8,896 nt of DNA from an uncultured Bacteroidota bacterium (GTDB lineage: Bacteria; Bacteroidota; Bacteroidia; Chitinophagales; Chitinophagaceae): NCBI GenBank assembly GCA_903912405.1, contig CAIWHF010000061.1:1-8896 (forward strand), in the 5' to 3' direction. A model generated the notes under the pieces. It ran no database searches and was not told the DNA's origin. It was given only the letters and a program-made list of their open reading frames with translations. Both the position numbers and the translations under genes were made by a program. Shown here in pieces: positions 6,659 to 8,896 of this stretch (positions are counted from its first letter, which is position 1; each line of letters starts with the position of its first letter).

Positions 6659-6692
6659 AAAAATGGGCTTGCATATGCAAGCCCATTTTTTT
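6657..6692. terminator. Bidirectional intrinsic terminator (perfect palindrome)
   Basis: A 36-bp sequence identical to its own reverse complement: seven A, then ATGGGCTTGC-type stem arms around a central ATAT, then seven T. The 9-bp ATGGGCTTGC/GCAAGCCCAT core is GC-rich enough for a stable hairpin, and both strands end in a T-tract. It therefore serves the receptor gene (plus) and the glutamine synthetase gene (minus), which converge here. The receptor stop codon TAA (6656-6658) overlaps the first A residues, and the glutamine synthetase stop lies 8 bases beyond the right end. Confidence 0.92.
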
Positions 6693-6700
6693 GAAGTGTA

Positions 6701-8896
6701 TTAACGTAAGAATAATAATTCTCTATATTTTGGCAATGGCCAGCTTTTATCATCTACCATTAATTCTAATTTATCTGCACTATAGCGGATAGCATCAAAA
6801 TGTGGTTTTACCGCATTGCAATATAAAGCTGCGCGCTTATGCATATCAGCTTCATTGTTTGCTTGTTTACGTGCTTCAATCATTGCTTCTACATTGTCAT
6901 TGATTTTTTGAATGTGCTCGCTGATGACTTTTATTAAATTAATTTGTGCTTTTGTGGAGCTAGCATCTAAACCAATTGCTTGTAATCCTTTTACATTTTC
7001 AATTAAGGTATTTTGATAATTGATCGTAGCTGGTAAAATATGATTGGTAGCTAAGTATCCTAAAATTCGTGCTTCAATTTGAACTTTCTTTACATAATCT
7101 TCCAACATAATTTCATGGCGAGCATCCAATTCTACTTCTGTAAAAATTTTATTCGACATGAATAGTTGCTTAGCATGTTCTGTAACATAAGCATCTAAAG
7201 CTTCAGGCGTTGTTTTAAAATTATTCAAACCTCTTCTTGCTGCTTCTTCTGCCCACTCCTCACTATAGTTATCGCCTTCGAATCTGATTTTTTTAGAAGC
7301 TGCAATATATTTTCTAAGAATATGCATTACGGCAATTTCTTTTTTCTCTCCTTTTTCAATCAACTCATCTACTTCTATTTTAAATTGCTTCAAGGTTTCA
7401 GCCATAATCGTATTCATCACAATCATTGGTGTTGCGCAATTGGCAGTGCTACCTACTGCTCTGAATTCAAATTTATTTCCGGTGAAAGCAAATGGACTCG
7501 TACGATTACGATCCGTATTATCCATCATTAATTCTGGTATTTGCTTATGAATATCTAATTTTAAGATTACCTCATCTTGCTCAGAAAAATTATCGGTAAC
7601 ACGCTCTTCGATTTCATCTAATACTTGCGATAAATATTTACCTACATAAACAGAAATGATGGCAGGCGGAGCTTCATTAGCACCTAAACGATGATCATTA
7701 CTTGCAGAAGCAATAGACGCACGCATCAAATCTGCATAATCATGTACTGCTTTAATCGTATTAACAAAGAAAGTTAAGAACATCAAGTTAGTTCTTGGTG
7801 TTTTACCAGGACCTAATAAATTAACGCCTGTATCGGTAGACATGCTCCAGTTGTTGTGCTTACCACTACCATTTACTCCAGCAAATGGTTTTTCGTGCAA
7901 CAATACTTTTAATTTATGTCGTTTTGCAACACGTGTCATCACATCCATTAATAAAGAGTTGTGGTCAACTGCAATATTTACTTCTTCAAAAATTGGAGCA
8001 CACTCAAATTGAGAAGGTGCAACTTCATTGTGACGCGTACGTAATGGAATACCTAATTTGTAAGATTCTTGTTCGAAATCTTGCATGAAGGCATATACGC
8101 GCTCAGGAATAGATCCGAAATAATGATCTTCTAATTGTTGTCCTTTAGCAGGTGCATGACCCACTAAAGTTCTGCCACACATTACTAAATCTGGACGAGC
8201 ATTCGCTAAAGTTTCGTCGATTACGAAATATTCTTGTTCCCAACCTAAAGTAGTGGATACTTTAGAAACATTTTTATCGAAATAATGACATACTTCTACC
8301 GCCGCTTTATCTAATGCAGAAATTGATTTTAATAAAGGTGCTTTGTTATCTAATGATTCACCGTTGTAAGCGATAAAAATAGTTGGAATGCACAAGGTTT
8401 TACCATGGCCTGTTTCCATAATGAATGCAGGTGATGATGGATCCCAAGCGGTATATCCACGCGCTTCAAAAGTTGCTCTAATACCGCCGTTAGGAAAACT
8501 AGACGCATCCGGTTCTTGTTGGATTAAGGCATCACCATCAAACGTTTCAATAGCTGTGCCATCGCCTTTTATTGTAAAAAAAGAATCATGTTTTTCTGCA
8601 GTAGTACCCGTTAATGGTTGAAACCAGTGTGTATAGTGGGTAACCCCTTTCGATTCTGCCCAATTGCGCATACCAGAAGCAATTTGATCTGCTACTTTGC
8701 GCTCAATTTTCACACCATTTTTGATTGAATTTTGTAAACTCTTATAAGCTTCGTCGCTTAAATACTCTCTAATAACCTTTCCAACAAATACATTACTGTT
8801 GAAAATATCGGTAATACGTTTTCCTTCATAGTGACCAATTTTTACTTCATTGGTTTGCACCATTTCTTGAACAGCTGAAAATCTAGATGATGACAT
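6701..8896 (-). CDS. glnN: Glutamine synthetase type III
   Basis: Cytosolic ATP-dependent ligase that makes glutamine from glutamate and ammonium. At 731 aa it is the long GSIII form (about 700-730 aa), typical of Bacteroidota and some cyanobacteria. Visible motifs: WEQEYFVID (219-227) with metal-binding glutamates, RHNEVAPSQFE around His289, HEKPFAGVNGSGKHNNWS with NGSGKHNNW at 342-350, GANEAPPAI (405-413), NRTSPFAFTGNKFEFRAVGS (464-483) with Arg479, and a C-terminal GSIII-specific helical region including KKIRFEGDNYSEEW. The family forms dodecamers and, unlike GSI, lacks the classical adenylylation-tyrosine control. The ATG at 8894-8896 is the final codon of the window. MSSSRF-AVQEM looks like a natural GSIII N-terminus, so the gene is probably complete, but an upstream start and its promoter cannot be examined. 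It converges on the receptor gene. Confidence 0.96.
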   Translation of the reverse strand: MSSSRFSAVQEMVQTNEVKIGHYEGKRITDIFNSNVFVGKVIREYLSDEAYKSLQNSIKNGVKIERKVADQIASGMRNWAESKGVTHYTHWFQPLTGTTAEKHDSFFTIKGDGTAIETFDGDALIQQEPDASSFPNGGIRATFEARGYTAWDPSSPAFIMETGHGKTLCIPTIFIAYNGESLDNKAPLLKSISALDKAAVEVCHYFDKNVSKVSTTLGWEQEYFVIDETLANARPDLVMCGRTLVGHAPAKGQQLEDHYFGSIPERVYAFMQDFEQESYKLGIPLRTRHNEVAPSQFECAPIFEEVNIAVDHNSLLMDVMTRVAKRHKLKVLLHEKPFAGVNGSGKHNNWSMSTDTGVNLLGPGKTPRTNLMFLTFFVNTIKAVHDYADLMRASIASASNDHRLGANEAPPAIISVYVGKYLSQVLDEIEERVTDNFSEQDEVILKLDIHKQIPELMMDNTDRNRTSPFAFTGNKFEFRAVGSTANCATPMIVMNTIMAETLKQFKIEVDELIEKGEKKEIAVMHILRKYIAASKKIRFEGDNYSEEWAEEAARRGLNNFKTTPEALDAYVTEHAKQLFMSNKIFTEVELDARHEIMLEDYVKKVQIEARILGYLATNHILPATINYQNTLIENVKGLQAIGLDASSTKAQINLIKVISEHIQKINDNVEAMIEARKQANNEADMHKRAALYCNAVKPHFDAIRYSADKLELMVDDKSWPLPKYRELLFLR

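Noticed and set aside
7322..8621. Plus-strand open frames inside the glutamine synthetase gene
   Set aside because: They lie antisense to a fully conserved enzyme and have no domain-like sequence or promoter.

Overview
The window looks like ordinary chromosome from a member of the Bacteroidota, most likely of the Chitinophagaceae type (the family is inference). Evidence: a type III glutamine synthetase, a type IX secretion (T9SS) C-terminal sorting domain, three candidate promoters carrying the Bacteroidota -7 motif TAnnTTTG, AT-rich leaders without clear Shine-Dalgarno sequences, and low G+C content. I see no IS element, CRISPR array, tRNA/rRNA gene or phage gene, and no broken gene.

Layout. 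On the minus strand at the left is ispE (30-794), a non-mevalonate isoprenoid pathway kinase. It diverges across an 85-bp gap from a plus-strand run: a MacB/LolD-type ABC ATPase without a permease gene in view (880-1566), a PduO-type cob(I)alamin adenosyltransferase (1617-2177) and aspartate-semialdehyde dehydrogenase asd (2199-3191). The gap holds a candidate -7 box on each strand. After asd, an 83-bp gap holds a candidate promoter and a tandem direct repeat TTGTCAT-N4-TTGTCAT. It leads into a two-gene unit: a secreted HmuY-like protein with a T9SS sorting domain (3275-4588) and a HmuR/BtuB-sized TonB-dependent receptor (4643-6658). A hairpin followed by a T-tract sits between these two genes and runs right up to the receptor start codon. 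A perfect 36-bp palindrome (6657-6692) separates the receptor from the convergent glutamine synthetase III gene (6701-8896, minus), whose start codon is the last three bases of the window.

How the genes work together. Most of the window is housekeeping metabolism: isoprenoid precursors, adenosylcobalamin, the aspartate-family amino acid branch and ammonium assimilation. The accessory part is the HmuY-like/TonB-receptor pair. It resembles the Porphyromonas HmuY/HmuR haem-capture pair, but the surface protein appears to be exported through T9SS instead of being a lipoprotein. The receptor keeps a FRAP box and an NxNL-like box with a histidine (H445) between them, as haem receptors do. The intergenic terminator-like hairpin would make the surface protein more abundant than the receptor, and the direct repeat upstream resembles a PhoB-type box. 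The haem substrate and any phosphate control are inferences; the genes, hairpins and repeats are visible directly.
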